Shown here piece by piece: positions 35,803 to 47,145 of a DNA stretch of 64,000 nt (position 1 is its first letter; each line of letters starts with the position of its first letter). The translations under genes and the position numbers were made by a program. The stretch is from Batillaria attramentaria. Its lineage: Eukaryota; Mollusca; Gastropoda; Batillariidae. Where the stretch lies: assembly GCA_018292915.2 (NCBI GenBank), contig JACVVK020000016.1, forward strand, positions 503,501 to 567,500. Direction: 5' to 3'. Under the pieces are notes generated by a model. It was given only the letters and a program-made list of their open reading frames with translations. It was not told where the DNA came from and ran no database searches.

Positions 35803-37960
35803 GCCGATTTACCCATGGGTCACTCATTAGGTCTTATTGTTCACAGACAGATATACAGGAATCTCAAGAATGCAGTTAACAAGCTTGTCCTGAGAGCAAA
35901 AACGACATTCTTCAGCTGCAAAGTACAGGAATGCTCAAACAGCAAGCAGTTATTTGCCCTTACCAGTCAGCTTATATCTAAGAAGACAATATCTCCATTA
36001 CCTAGTACCATTCCACCTGTTGATCTTCCTGATTGTTTTTCTGAATTTTTCTTGAGAAAGGTACAGACTATCCGTGACAGGTTGGACACTTGTACTCAGC
36101 TTACAGGTTCACCGCACGATAGTGATGTTCAATTCCAAGGTCAGGTTTTTGATGTTTTCCGACCTGTGTCGGAGGAGGATGTCTTGAAGTTCATTGTGAA
36201 GTCAGCCCCCAAGACATGTGAGCTTGATCCCATTCCCACCTCCTTGCTCTTTGATTGTTTAGACACGGTCTTACCCTCCATTACTAAAGTCATTAATGAC
36301 TCACTCAGATCCGGTTCTTTTCCATCAGTGTACAAGACAGCTATTGTCAAACCCCTCCTGAAAAAGCCCTCTCTAGACCCGAACAACTTGAAAAACTACA
36401 GGCCAGTTTCAAACCTCCCATTTCTGTCTAAGATTGTTGAGAAAATTGTACTGTCTCAGCTTGCTGAGCATGTGTGCTCAAACAACCTACTTAGTGTTTG
36501 TCAGTCTGCGTACAGACCTGGTCACAGCTGTGAGACAGCACTCCTTAAGATTGTCAATGACCTTCTGATGGCTCTGGATGACGGAAAAATCTCAGTTCTA
36601 GCCCTGCTCGATCTATCGGCGGCTTTCGACACAATAGATCATGATATTTTGATACATAGACTTGAGAAAGTCTTTGGCATCACCGGCACAGCCCTTTCCT
36701 GGTTTGAATCATATTTACGTTCTCAGACTGTCTTAGTGAACAGTCAACACTCTACCTCCAGTCCCCTGCGCTTCGGCGTCCCTCAGGGCTCCGTGTTAGG
36801 ACCAGTTTTGTTTGTAATGTACACCCAACCATTGTCCACTCTGATTGATAAACATTCTGTATCTCACCATGCTTTTGCTGACGATTCTCAGTTGTATAAA
36901 CACACTACTTTTGAACTTCTTCCGGATGCCATCCAGTGCCTTCAGAGGTGCATTTCAGATGTTAAGAGTTGGATGTCTGCAAACAAGTTACAGCTAAACG
37001 ATGACAAGACGGAAGCTTTGATCATAAAGTCTGCTCGAACGTCCAGTCATGGGCCAGTCCCCAAAATACTTACCATTGACAACACTAACGTTGAATTTTC
37101 ATCCTCTGCTAAAAATCTTGGAGTGATTTTTGATGACACTCTGTCCATGAACCAGCAGGTTGTAAACTCTTGTCGTGTCGCCTACCTAGAACTGCGGCGC
37201 ATTGCCTCAGTACGCCATTACCTTACCACTGATGCAACTGTCACTCTTGTCTGTGCTTTTGTTCTGTCAAGACTAGACTACTGCAACTCTTTGTATGCTG
37301 GATGTCCGAAATATCTGCTAGACAAGCTACAAAAAGTCCAAAACTCTGCGGCAAGGCTTGCGTTTAGAGTGAGGAGATCCGAGCATACACCCCTCCTCAG
37401 AGAACTGCACTGGCTTCCTGTCAGAGCAAGAATTCAGTATAAAGTGGCCACTATATGCTATAACTGCATCACTGCCTCCTGTCCTTCATATCTTTCCTCT
37501 CTGCTGCAGCTTTACACACCCTCCAGACAACTCAGATCCTCTGCTGACACCCGCATCCTACGCATTCCACAGGTTAAATCGAAAACACTAGGTCAGCGAG
37601 CATTGCTCTACCACGGTCCAGTCATTTGGAACAGCCTGCCTGCCCATGTTCGCCATGCAGAGTCAACGCACTCTTTTAAAGTCGCTTTAAAGTCTTATCT
37701 CTTCCAGCAATATTATACAGACTAACCTCTTTATCATCACTGCTGTCATCATTGTCATTTTAGGTTGTCGTGTCGGGATGTATCATGGCTGTGTGTATGT
37801 AACGTGTATGTGATGTGTATATCATGTGTAACTGTATGTAATGTGACATATTTCATATGTATGTACTGTATCTCCAGCCTACTATTGTGAGGCGCCCAGA
37901 GCTCCAGCAGGAGGTTGGGCGCCAGATAAATCCTCATTATTATTATTATTATTATTATTA
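35803..37960 (+). mobile_element. L2/CR1-type LINE, 5'-truncated, RT intact
   Basis: Non-LTR retrotransposon lacking ORF1 and the endonuclease domain. It retains the linker, complete reverse transcriptase and C-terminal region, a 235-bp 3' UTR, and the tail GCGCCAGATAAATCCTCATT with (ATT)n at 37937-37960. No convincing TSD was found. Confidence 0.9.
35815..37725 (+). CDS. LINE reverse transcriptase fragment, open, ~636 aa
   Basis: The frame is uninterrupted from 35620, but LINE homology starts near 35803; 35815 is the first in-frame Met inside it. Reverse transcriptase blocks appear in order: KPLLKKPSLDPNNLKNYRPV, LDLSAAFDTIDHDIL, GVPQGSVLGPVLFVMYTQPL, the catalytic AFADDSQLY (about 36871-36894), SWMSANKLQLNDDKTEAL and NLGVIFDD. 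The conserved C-terminus includes RELHWLPVRARIQYKV and VIWNSLPAHVRHAES. These blocks match the L2/CR1 group. The upstream endonuclease is missing, so this copy could not mobilise itself, but it is unusually free of stops and therefore young. Confidence 0.88.
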   Translation: MGHSLGLIVHRQIYRNLKNAVNKLVLRAKTTFFSCKVQECSNSKQLFALTSQLISKKTISPLPSTIPPVDLPDCFSEFFLRKVQTIRDRLDTCTQLTGSPHDSDVQFQGQVFDVFRPVSEEDVLKFIVKSAPKTCELDPIPTSLLFDCLDTVLPSITKVINDSLRSGSFPSVYKTAIVKPLLKKPSLDPNNLKNYRPVSNLPFLSKIVEKIVLSQLAEHVCSNNLLSVCQSAYRPGHSCETALLKIVNDLLMALDDGKISVLALLDLSAAFDTIDHDILIHRLEKVFGITGTALSWFESYLRSQTVLVNSQHSTSSPLRFGVPQGSVLGPVLFVMYTQPLSTLIDKHSVSHHAFADDSQLYKHTTFELLPDAIQCLQRCISDVKSWMSANKLQLNDDKTEALIIKSARTSSHGPVPKILTIDNTNVEFSSSAKNLGVIFDDTLSMNQQVVNSCRVAYLELRRIASVRHYLTTDATVTLVCAFVLSRLDYCNSLYAGCPKYLLDKLQKVQNSAARLAFRVRRSEHTPLLRELHWLPVRARIQYKVATICYNCITASCPSYLSSLLQLYTPSRQLRSSADTRILRIPQVKSKTLGQRALLYHGPVIWNSLPAHVRHAESTHSFKVALKSYLFQQYYTD

Positions 37961-38030
37961 GCAACGGGTGCCTTTGATAGTCACTGCACGAAACATCATT
38001 TTACCAAATATGGAACACCTAGGTGATCTC

Positions 38031-38367
38031 TAAGGCCGGCTCTTAACTGCGCACTGCGGAGTGCCCCAGTGCTGTCCACAGTTGTGACACAGTTGTGATT
38101 TTGGGGGTTTTCCCCGCTGTGGCGTCATCACAGCAACCTGGATTTCAAATAGCCACAACTGTGACTGTGGTTTCCACAACAGATTCTGACTGGCTGTACT
38201 ACGTCACTCGGCGTGCAAACCGTGCATGGCGGACAGTGTATCTTCAATCGGTTTGTCACCGAGCACTACTGTATTCAGTTTTGTAGTTAGTAGACACACC
38301 GAGTGCAACGAGTGTGATGTGCACATGTGTGTTTCGCGCGCTGTGCCCAGTTAAGAGCAGGCTTAAG
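38031..38367. mobile_element. Foldback/MITE-like element, ~340 bp
   Basis: The left TAAGGCCGGCTCTTAACTG and right CAGTTAAGAGCAGGCTTAAG are inverted with a few mismatches. Internal CACAGTTGTGA motifs are themselves palindromic. TSD not determined. Confidence 0.5.
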
Positions 38368-39074
38368 TATGTTATGTTTGTGCGCAAAAAAAAAAAAAAA
38401 AAAAAAATGAGCCATCATTCCAGGCACAAAGCAGGCACTGACACAGTGCAGACAAAAACTGAACTGACCACACCTCTTTTGACATAGGTACGTTTCTGGC
38501 ACTTTAAAAACGGCTGCTTCTAGCTCAAAAGAGCTGACCAAACTGTCGTAGTTATATTTTCGTTTGGTTCATAATTATGACTAACAAAATAAAGAAGTTT
38601 ATAAAGTAACGAAGGGCTATAATTACGATGACGTAATCAGATCAGAGATTGAAGACAGGGGGGAGTTCCGTCCCCTTGATCCTCACTGTTGCTGACAGCT
38701 GCCAGAAACCGATTTTGAATTTGGCAAAAACTTTCCTTTCTCCAAAGGCAGGAAAATTCTCTATGTCTGTTTAAATTTTTCCTTTCTTTTCAACAATAGA
38801 CCTTTCTGCCACTAGAAAGATGCCAGAGCCTAAGTTTTAACCGGATAAATGGATAAATGACACGTGCTTTCTGTGTCAGCTACATCTAAAAAAAAAAAAA
38901 ACAATTTTAAAAAAAAAAAAAAAAACGCTGGTTACATTCGCTTTGAACGAAGTGAAGCAAAACGGGAAGGAAATAAAAAATCAGTTCGTTACTGGACACG
39001 TCGATGAAAGGTTCACGGCCAGACATAAAAATTGATTTGTCTATCCATTGAAAATCAATTGAAAATGTCAAGTG

Positions 39075-39232
<158 letters not shown>

Positions 39233-39357
39233 CAATGAAGCTTGATAGAGAGTTTTCTTTACAAGTAGTAAGTTTACCGCAGTTTCATGGCTGCAGGCCC
39301 TGGCATGGACAGTGTTGAGGCGGCCGCACCCCCCAGTCACAACAGAGTGAAAATGTT

Positions 39358-39446
39358 CACTAATCCAAACTCGCTGCGTGTAAATGTCCGTCTTCTCCAT
39401 GTGCACCGGCTGTGGTTTGTACATTCTGGCTACCCGTGGCTGTGCA
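39358..39446 (-). repeat. Inverted partner of the 35571-35664 segment
   Basis: The complement of this segment (CGGGTAGCCAGAATGT, CCGGTGCACATGGAGAAGAC, CGCAGCGAGTTTGGATT) matches 35571-35664 closely, so the LINE and its adjoining SINE are bracketed by inverted copies about 3.7 kb apart. Confidence 0.8.
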
Positions 39447-40112
39447 GAATGCGCAAAACCTGACAAATAATTTGCAACCTCAAGCTCATGACAGCTGGTG
39501 ACACGCACTTTTTAAAAAAAAATCTCCTGTCACACTTCAAACGTGTCAGAAGCCTTCACCATTAGTCACCAACACCTCCTAACGCAGTGCAACCCCCCCC
39601 CCCCCCACCCCTCTCCTGCCACCCGGCCCTCCCCCAACCCCATACCACAGTTATAACCCATATAGGGCAACCAAAGTCACTATAAAAAAGCCAAGGTTTG
39701 TAGAGTGGTGTGACATTAGACCACACTTATCACGTCTGTATGCGGGTCTCTTGGAGTCTTCTTTTCGCTCTGCATTTTTATCTGTTTGAGTCAAACCACG
39801 GGACCGGGGTAAGTCATTGTTCATTGTAAAGCTTCGTAACGCAGCTGAAATGAAAACCTGCCGCTTTCGCAGCTTTGAGGTTGTTTGCCAGATAGAGGGA
39901 TGTTCCATCTGGCCATTGCGACCGTTTTCGCGACTTTATGGCGTGTACGTGTGTAAGTTTGATTGCTTTCTGTGACAGTTACAGTTAAAAAAAAATAAAA
40001 AAAAAACACGCAGTTACAGTTAAAAAAAAAAAACCCGCTGGATGAATTCCCTTTGGCGCAGGACACGTCAACCACGGCTTTTGCGTTCGGCCACCGAATA
40101 ATACAGTATTTT

Positions 40113-40440
40113 TCTTAAAACTACTTTATATCCCTTTCGGGAAATTCGGGCTGCTTCCCCCACGGGAAGCGCGTCGCCGCGGTGCAGCGCCACCCAATAC
40201 CTATCCTTTTTTTTTTTTTTACAATCTTGCTGGGGGGAGGAAAGCCGGATAACCCAAAGAGAAACCCCCGATGAGCAGCCCGGTAGCCAGGAAAAACCGG
40301 TATCACATATCACAAGCTCGACCTGGGCTCGAACCCACGCTTCATCACCATGACATTGGTGACGGCCGTTCAGTATCGCTGCGGCTAAATCCGACACGCT
40401 ACCTATTAGATTCAGTCGTGCCCATGGATACGGCGATTTC
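40113..40440 (-). mobile_element. tRNA-headed SINE (SINE-E), tail shared with SINE-D
   Basis: Read on +, the tail complement is at the left (CCCTTTCGGGAAATTCGGGC, AGCGCGTCGCCGCGGTGCAG). The tRNA-like head is at the right (GGGCTCGAACCCACGC, whose complement is a B box). The tail block also ends the insertion at 54071-54245. Confidence 0.65.
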
Positions 40441-40675
40441 CTCCATTAGCTGTGAATGGAGATAATCATGCCAGTTTGAAATTCCCGGCTCACCGACCCA
40501 AGACAGTTACGATAACGAAAAAAAAAAAAACCAAAAAAAACCAAAAAAACCGCCAATAATCATGTGCCATGTTTACCGGGCTTCACAGGAGTTAGTTCAT
40601 GTTTTGAAACAGTTGCGCTTGTCAGTGCTCCTGTGGTTGAAGGACACAAATACACAGGGCCTCAAAATGCCTATA

Positions 40676-41024
40676 TGGGGCGGTCGGTGGTCTAGTGGTT
40701 AAGAGACTGGTCACTACTGCGAGAGGGCAGGTGTTCGAGTCCCACTCGGGACAAAGAATTTTTCCTTCTCGTATGTGGCACCGTTCATTCGGGCCGATCG
40801 TCGGGGGTTCTCTCCGGGTACTCCGGCTTCCTCCCCCTCTGCTTTGGAAATGTTCAGCCCACCAAATTTGAAAAAAATAAATGCAATTCCAAATTTAGAA
40901 ATTTAAATAGCTGAGCTGACTCTTCGCACCGCGTGATTGTAATGTGTTTGTCTAGTGTGTGAGAGAATGCGTGTGATTCACGTGAGCGTGCTTGTTGGGT
41001 TCAGTTCGCGGCGCTTTGAGCCGG
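40676..41024 (+). mobile_element. SINE-C, tRNA-derived, 3' tail replaced
   Basis: The head is GGTCGGTGGTCTAGTGGTTA with B box TGTTCGAGTCCC. Body landmarks are CTTCTCGTATGTGGCACCGT and GGAAATGTTCAGCCCACCAA. It runs to GCGGCGCTTTGAGCCG, then passes directly into other repeat DNA instead of the (ATT)n tail. Confidence 0.88.
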
Positions 41025-41057
41025 CTGTTATTTGTGCCGCGTTGTGTGCGCGCGCGC

Positions 41058-41109
<52 letters not shown>

Positions 41110-41372
41110 CAGTGTGCGTGAGAGAGAGAGAGGGATGTGAGAGCTGAGAGGTATAGATAGAGAGGGACACGCGACATGTATTCCCGTGCGTTACTTGGCC
41201 TGTTTCAGCAGCTCTTGTTTTGTAAGACTGAGCTGTCGTTGGATCGACAGATAGAGGGAGACAGATAGAAAGAGGGACCACCTATTCTCGTGCGCGGCGG
41301 AACTTGGCCTGGTTTTGCAGTGCGACTGCCGCCGGCTGTTATTTGTGCCGCGTTGCGTGCGCGTGCGCGCAC

Positions 41373-41403
<31 letters not shown>

Positions 41404-41557
41404 TGCCAGTGTGCGTGAGAGAGAGAGAGAGAGAGAGAGAGGGATGTGAGAGCTGAGAGATATAGATAGAGAGGGACACGCGACATGTATTCCCGTGCGT
41501 TACTTGGCCTGTTTCAGCAGCTCTTGTTTTGTAAGACTGAGCTGTCGTTGGATCGAT
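41021..41557 (+). repeat. Tandem duplication with 311-bp period and internal (CG)n(GT)n
   Basis: CCGGCTGTTATTTGTGCCGC occurs at 41021 and 41332. Each copy continues with GCGC and GTGT arrays, (GA)n, GGTATAGATAGAGAGGGACA-type sequence and CAGCTCTTGTTTTGTAAGAC. The two copies differ mainly in microsatellite length. Confidence 0.88.
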
Positions 41558-41784
41558 GCTTTGCCGCCATGGCAATGTCTGCCACTTCTGCCTACTCTTC
41601 ACAAGAAACACGTGAAACCAAGGGGGTCAAGTTTAGTGGGCCTCTCCGGCTCACGTTGTCAGTGTTTATCGAGCCTGAAGCGAAGTGCGTTTGCGATGAA
41701 AATGCACTTCTTCTTCTTTTCTTTTTTTTCTTCTTTTCTTCTTTTTTTTTTTTTTCTTTTTTTTTTTTGGGGGGGGGGGGTAAG

Positions 41785-41837
41785 TTTTTTCCTCACTTGT
41801 GTAACAAACTGAGTCTATGTTCTAACCCTCCGTCGTC

Positions 41838-41893
<56 letters not shown>

Positions 41894-42410
41894 TGTGTGT
41901 CTGTGTCTGTGTGTCCGTGTCTCCGCAGTTAACGTTAACACCGTGACAGGCATTTTCTCAGAATCTACAAACAGCGGAGGCACCAAACTTGCCATGCTGA
42001 TAGACAACCAGAAGACCTTTCAAAACATATCATTTTAAATGATAAAAGCTTTCTGTTTGGAAATTTTACATCTGCAATTTCTCAGAATCTAGAAATACCA
42101 GAGGCATCACACTTTGCATGATGTCAGACATCGGTAAGAACTTTACCTACTTGTGTTAATGACCTTGGGTCAAAGTCGAGGCCATACAAGCTGTTTTGGG
42201 GAAACCTTAACACTGGCATTTCTCAGAAACAAGAAACAGCAGAGGCACCAAACCTGGCATGATATTAGACAGCAATGAGACCCGGGCAGACATACCCTTT
42301 TGAAAGACTATGACTCCAGTCCAAGGTCATTAAAGCTGTCTGTTGTGAATTTTAACATTACCATCGCAGAAACTGCAAGTACTAGAGGAGTCAAACTTGA
42401 CATAGTCGAC
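41785..42410 (+). repeat. Dispersed repeat R1, copy 3, with (GT)n
   Basis: CTTGTGTAACAAACTGAGTC, then TAACCCTCCGTCGTC and a (GT)n array (41840-41890). Sub-units follow with TTTTCTCAGAATCTACAAAC, AGAGGCACCAAAC and GATAGACA. Same order as at 14160-14880. Confidence 0.85.
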
Positions 42411-42583
42411 AAAGTCGCTAAAAATAACCACCAATCAGCGCTGTGCAGTTGCTCATCGGGCCGCAACAAATAACTTCGCTGCTCAGTGCGCGGTGCGCTT
42501 CTACGTACATATGACAACATATATACACAAACAGAGTCACCACAATGGTTTCAGATGCAATATTGTATCCCACGTGACTGATT

Positions 42584-42779
42584 CTGATGCACGACGGGGA
42601 GCCGGGGTGGTCGAATGGTAGAGCGTTGGACTTCTAATGCTCGGGTTGTGAGTTCGATCCCGGCTGGGGCCAAATATTTGTGCTGGCTTTTTCATCGTTG
42701 CCCCGTCTTTGATATCACCCTATGTGGTGGAAAAGGACGTTAAACCCCCAAACATCCACCCACCCACCCTGATGCACGA
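42584..42779 (+). mobile_element. SINE-B, full length with 11-bp TSD
   Basis: The body (42595-42768, 174 bp) starts GGGGAGCCGGGGTGGTCGAA; the B box is GAGTTCGATCCCGGC; it ends CATCCACCCACCCAC. Direct repeats CTGATGCACGA flank it at 42584-42594 and 42769-42779. Best reference copy of the family. Confidence 0.93.
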
Positions 42780-43238
42780 ATTAAACGCATTTGATAGAAA
42801 GTTTTCAACAGTGTTGTTGAATGCCTGACAAATGTATTGAGGCTTTAATCTGTCTGTTTGTTGTTGTTTGTTTGTTTGTTTGTTCCGTTGGTTGTTGTTT
42901 ATTTGTTGTCGTTTGTCGTTGTTGTTCTTTTTGTTAGTTTGTTGTTGTTTGATTTTTCTTTTTACTGTTAATTCTGGGGGTAACCACATCACTTGAAAAT
43001 GATCACGAGGAAGGACGGCGATCAGCCATCGAGGGTCCGTCCAAACAGTGCGAGGAAGTGTGCAAATTTAGGAAGTACGAGGACGAGTTAAAACATCCAA
43101 AATCACTGACATAATGAAACAGAAGATGTGTATTTGACTGTGTGTCCGGGGGGGGGGGTGAGAACGGGGTTTGTTTGTTGTTTTAACCTCCCCCCCACCC
43201 CCACCCCCCTTGTAAAGGTGATCCATCACTTGAAAGAC

Positions 43239-43242
<4 letters not shown>

Positions 43243-43288
<46 letters not shown>
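43243..43288 (+). repeat. (CA)n microsatellite
   Basis: Uninterrupted CA array. Confidence 0.95.
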
Positions 43289-43289
<1 letters not shown>

Positions 43290-43614
43290 CTTAGGCTAAC
43301 TATCAAAAACACATTTTCTGTTTCATTATGTCAGTGAGTTTAGATATTTTAGCTCTTTCTCGAACTTTCGCGAACACTTTTGCACTTTCTCGCACTATTT
43401 GGATGGACCGCCGATGCCTGATCATCGTGTTTCCTCGTGATCAGAATCTATTTTCAATACCCCCGCGGTATTGTTGTTGAATTTTTAACGCCTTCCGTCC
43501 AGGTTTTCATCGAGCGTATCTCAGGGTACGCCGGCTCTCGCGTCAACCGAGGACGCCACGGTCGGTCATCTTGACACCATATTAACCTCGAACATAAGTG
43601 AAGGCGGCTCCCTC

Positions 43615-44075
43615 GTTGTAGTGCCCGGAACACAAACATAGGCTGTCCCAACTCTGTACCATCGGGCTTCACCACGCTTATCCTCTGCACTGACCCGAAA
43701 TCGGCGCAATGACGCATTTTTCGTGGCAGAGCACAAAGTTGTCACGAAAAATGCATGCTTGCTGCGGTTCTGTGTATGCACGGGGGTGTAACTCACTGAC
43801 GCAGGTTATAATCTCTGAAACAGGCTGAAAATGTACTGTGCTGGTGAATGCGACAGAACTCATCGCTTCTGTGCACGCTGTGAAATACCACATTGACCAC
43901 AGAGTTGTTCAGAACTGTCCACTTTCCTTGTCACTGAGTATTTTTGTTTTTGTTTTTCCTTTTTAGATATCACTTGTCTCGGCGCAGGTCTGGGCTAGCC
44001 GATTTCGGGTCAGTGCAGAGGGCAAGCGTGGTGAGGCCCGATCGTACAGAGTTGAGGCTGTCCCATGCGCCTCAC
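43615..44075. repeat. Foldback family FB-2, rearranged copy
   Basis: GGCTGTCCCAACTCTGTACC with TGCACTGACCCGAAATCGGC at the left faces GCCGATTTCGGGTCAGTGCA with GTTGAGGCTGTCCC at the right. The interior includes GAACTGTCCACTTTCCTTG and the CACGAAAAATGCATGC block shared with 51278-51417. Confidence 0.75.
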
Positions 44076-45003
44076 TGTTGGTCTCAATCTCAAGGGGCTT
44101 AGTTCGCACATACTGCCCAGGTGTGCTCGGCACTGTGGTGAAATCACTCATGCTTTGAACGGCTTTTATTTATGTAGTGCTCAAGATGTTGCAGTCGCCA
44201 ACGATTTTCGGCGAAACTATACATCTTTCCAGATCACAACTGATTTCACTCAAATTTTCACTTATGCCGAGCTTGCCAGACCTAGCTTAAAGAGGGGGAG
44301 GGGGCGGGGGAACGCAGCAAAGTGAATAACAGGGTGGAGATTTGCACATGAAGTGTCTCTGAGCAGCAGCAGGCTTTTACTGCTTCGTCCCCCAGCCCTG
44401 CGGCGCCTTGAGCGTCTTAGAAGAGACGGATACCATACCATACAATGTCATGCCTTGTCGTGCAATACGCCTGCTGTGGTCTGTCCAGCCGCCAACCCTT
44501 GAATTTGTATCTCGTGTGACAAGGTGATCTTTGCGGTAAGCATGGTTTAATTTCCATCACCCCACTGCCCGAGGCTATATGTTGATGCGCTGATGATCCC
44601 CCCCCCCCTTTTTTCTTTTGTTTCATTCACTGCCGACCTTGACGGCACGCCGTGGAATTCCCCCGTGACCCAGGCACTGCGTGAACGCTTGCCAACCGGC
44701 CGATTTTGACAATTTTTCGATTTTTTTTTTTTTTTTTTTTGGAAAGAGGTCTTAAGTGTTTCCTAATCGTGTTTGATATGGCGTGAAAGATAATTATAAG
44801 CACTTTTATGGAAAATATTTTTGATTGAAAGAAAATGGGCATAGCGGCCACATTGGGAGGGAGATAACATGGGTTGTGCGTGCTTGGTAACACCACCTTC
44901 ATGCGTCAGCGCCCGGAGTCTAGGTGTGTGGTTGGAAAAAGGTATGCAAAGTTCAGGGGTCCGTGACTGATGCAGGAAAAGACCTGGTACCCTACCGCCT
45001 TAT

Positions 45004-45200
45004 TTGTCCGCTTCACTCTGCACCCACAACCCGTCGCGTACCCTCCGCTCATCCAGTGAGAAGCTTTTCAACATTCCTAGGAGAAATTTAAAATCTTTTC
45101 ACGAAGGTTGTTTCCGGTTTACCACCCCCAACAGTCTGGAACTCGCTGCCCGCTTGCGTGAGACAGCAGCCTACTCTCTCATACACGTATTTCAAATAAA

Positions 45201-45274
<74 letters not shown>

Positions 45275-45359
45275 TGTAATTGTAGAGCACTCTAAGCCAG
45301 CGTCTGCGAGGATACTGCGCTATATAAAAGCAATTTATCAGTAGTATTATTATCATTAA
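45004..45359 (+). mobile_element. LINE 3'-end fragment with internal (GT)n
   Basis: Translation gives RTLRSSSEKLFNIPRRNLKS, FHEGCFRFTTPNSLELAARL and RETAAYSLI, the end of a LINE reverse transcriptase reading frame. A (GT)n array follows at 45204-45271, then TGCGCTATATAAAAGCAATT and an ATT-rich tail. Confidence 0.7.
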
Positions 45360-45360
45360 A

Positions 45361-45534
45361 TGGGGAGCCGGGGTGGCCGAATGGTAGAGCGTTGGACTTA
45401 TAATGCTCGGGTGGTATCAAAGACGGGGCAACGAGAAAAGGCCAGCACAAAATATTTGGCCCCAGCCGGGATTCGAACTCACGACTCGAGTATTCAAAGT
45501 CCAACGCTCTACTATTCGGCCACCCCGGCTCCCC
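45361..45534. mobile_element. Palindromic (head-to-head) SINE-B
   Basis: A + strand head (GGGGAGCCGGGGTGGCCGAA to GCTCGGGT, 45361-45411) joins directly to a minus-strand copy (GGTATCAAAGACGGGGCAAC to ACCCCGGCTCC). Both ends are therefore the same tRNA-like head and the 3' tail is missing. Confidence 0.9.
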
Positions 45535-45828
45535 CGCACAATGCAGGACTGGGCCATTCCTGTTCCAGATCACCGCCCATGGAACAGGAATGGGACTGGG
45601 CGTGAAAAGACAAAATAGAGCGAAAACGACCCATCGGGTTCTCCGCGCGACACACGCCTGCGACGTCACCACACTGACGGGACGACAGCGGGTCGGCCAA
45701 GGTAAGAGTGCGGAGTACCTCATTGATCGCTCGGTGCTTGGTGCAAGCGAACCGAACTCGCGAAATTGTGTCGAGGTTAAGAACGAGTACCACGGCCTGT
45801 TTTTTGTTGGGTGACGCTGCTTGTCGAT

Positions 45829-45831
<3 letters not shown>

Positions 45832-45870
<39 letters not shown>
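45832..45870 (+). repeat. (CA)n microsatellite
   Basis: CA array followed by CGGCTGCC and a G run. Confidence 0.95.
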
Positions 45871-45872
<2 letters not shown>

Positions 45873-46493
45873 CTGCCGGGGGGGGGGGGTATGTGGGCCG
45901 GTTAGTGTGGTAAATGTAGCTCGTTTTGCTTGTCAGTGTGGCATTGTTGCGCCAGGTCGCACGCTGTTTTGCGCCACTGTTTGTCGCGTGACTACCGAGT
46001 CTTTTCCTTTCTTCGTGGCAAGTGCGCCCGCTGGGCTGTCTATATATTTCTGTTGACCTGTAGGACTGACAAAGCCAGTGCACACAGCGATTTGCGCTTG
46101 ACTTGAGAACGACACTGAGAGCCGAAACACATCTCATCTCTGTCAGTCTCAGTCGAGGACTTCCATGTCGCGTAGTATCAGTGCAGTTACTCGCGTCATC
46201 ACGCACTGGGTTTTTGTATGGCGCGTGTGTGTGTGCCACTGACTGACTGTCGCAGATCAAGAAGTTCTACCTGATAAAAAGCGGCCTTAAGGGTCGAGAA
46301 AAGCGTACCGCAAAGGACATCATTCCAGCCTGTAGGTTGCTGGGTGTTTTGTTATTGTTGTTTTAACACCAGAAAGGCTTAGCTAGCAGTGCAGCACACG
46401 ATCTCCTGGCAGCGGATGATTGGTCAAATTACGTCATCTTGGTGCGGCGGACTGTCAAACGGCTGAGTCGGGTCACGTTCCGCACACCGACAG

Positions 46494-46550
46494 ATGCGCC
46501 GACATGAAAGCGAGGTGGAAGTGAGTGCAGACAAGCCGAGGCAAATTATG
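46494..46550 (+). other. Speculative first coding exon
   Basis: An ATG opens 19 codons (charged, including HESEVEVSADKPRQIM) ending exactly at a strong donor ATG/GTGAGTGG in a CpG-rich stretch. No second exon or homology was recognised. It may equally be chance. Confidence 0.2.
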
Positions 46551-46741
46551 GTGAGTGGTCCTCTTTTCATGTTGAAATTTTACTGCGGTGTCACGCAGTT
46601 TGCCGTAACTGTGCAAGTTTTATACGTGCAGTGACACAGAGGCTGTGACCGCGACACCTGTTTACCGGTTTGTGGGCCGTTTTCCTCGATGGCTCTGTGG
46701 ATCCTCCTTGGACTCAGGTCATGTGTACTTGTTCAGTCATA

Positions 46742-47145
46742 GGTGATCGGTGGTCTAGTGGTTAAGAGACTTGTCACCAATGCGAGAGGTGGGGGGTTCG
46801 AGTCCCACTCGGGGCAAAGAATTTTTCCTTCTCGTATGTGGCACCGTTCATTCGGGCCGATCGTCGGGGGTTCTCTCCAGGTACTCCGGCTTCCTCCCCC
46901 TCTGCTTTGGAAATGTTCAGCCCACCAAATTTGAAAAATAAATGTAATTCTAAATTCCGAAATTTAAATAGCTGAGCTGACCCTTCGCACCACGTGATTG
47001 TAATATGTTTATGTCCAGTGTGTGGGAGAATGCGTGTGATTCACGTGAGCGTGCGTGTTGGGTTCAGTTCGCGGCGCTTTGAGCCGATTCGTGAAATTGG
47101 GTAAAGCGCCTATACAATACTCATTATTATTATTATTATTATAGG
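46742..47145 (+). mobile_element. SINE-C, tRNA-derived, full length with (ATT)n tail
   Basis: The head is ATCGGTGGTCTAGTGGTTA with B box GGTTCGAGTCCC. The body matches 40676 and 55230. The 3' end is GCGCCTATACAATACTCATT followed by (ATT)n at about 47123-47141. Reference copy for comparing its tail with the LINE. Confidence 0.92.

Noticed and set aside
35620..35814. N-terminal ~65 residues of the 701-codon frame over the LINE
   Set aside because: They translate flanking DNA and a SINE-A fragment (poly-T gives Phe/Tyr/Ile runs), not the retrotransposon protein.
45292..46260. 322-codon open frame on the minus strand
   Set aside because: It runs through a SINE-B palindrome and a CA array; no domain and no homology recognised. 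Chance in GC-rich repeat DNA.
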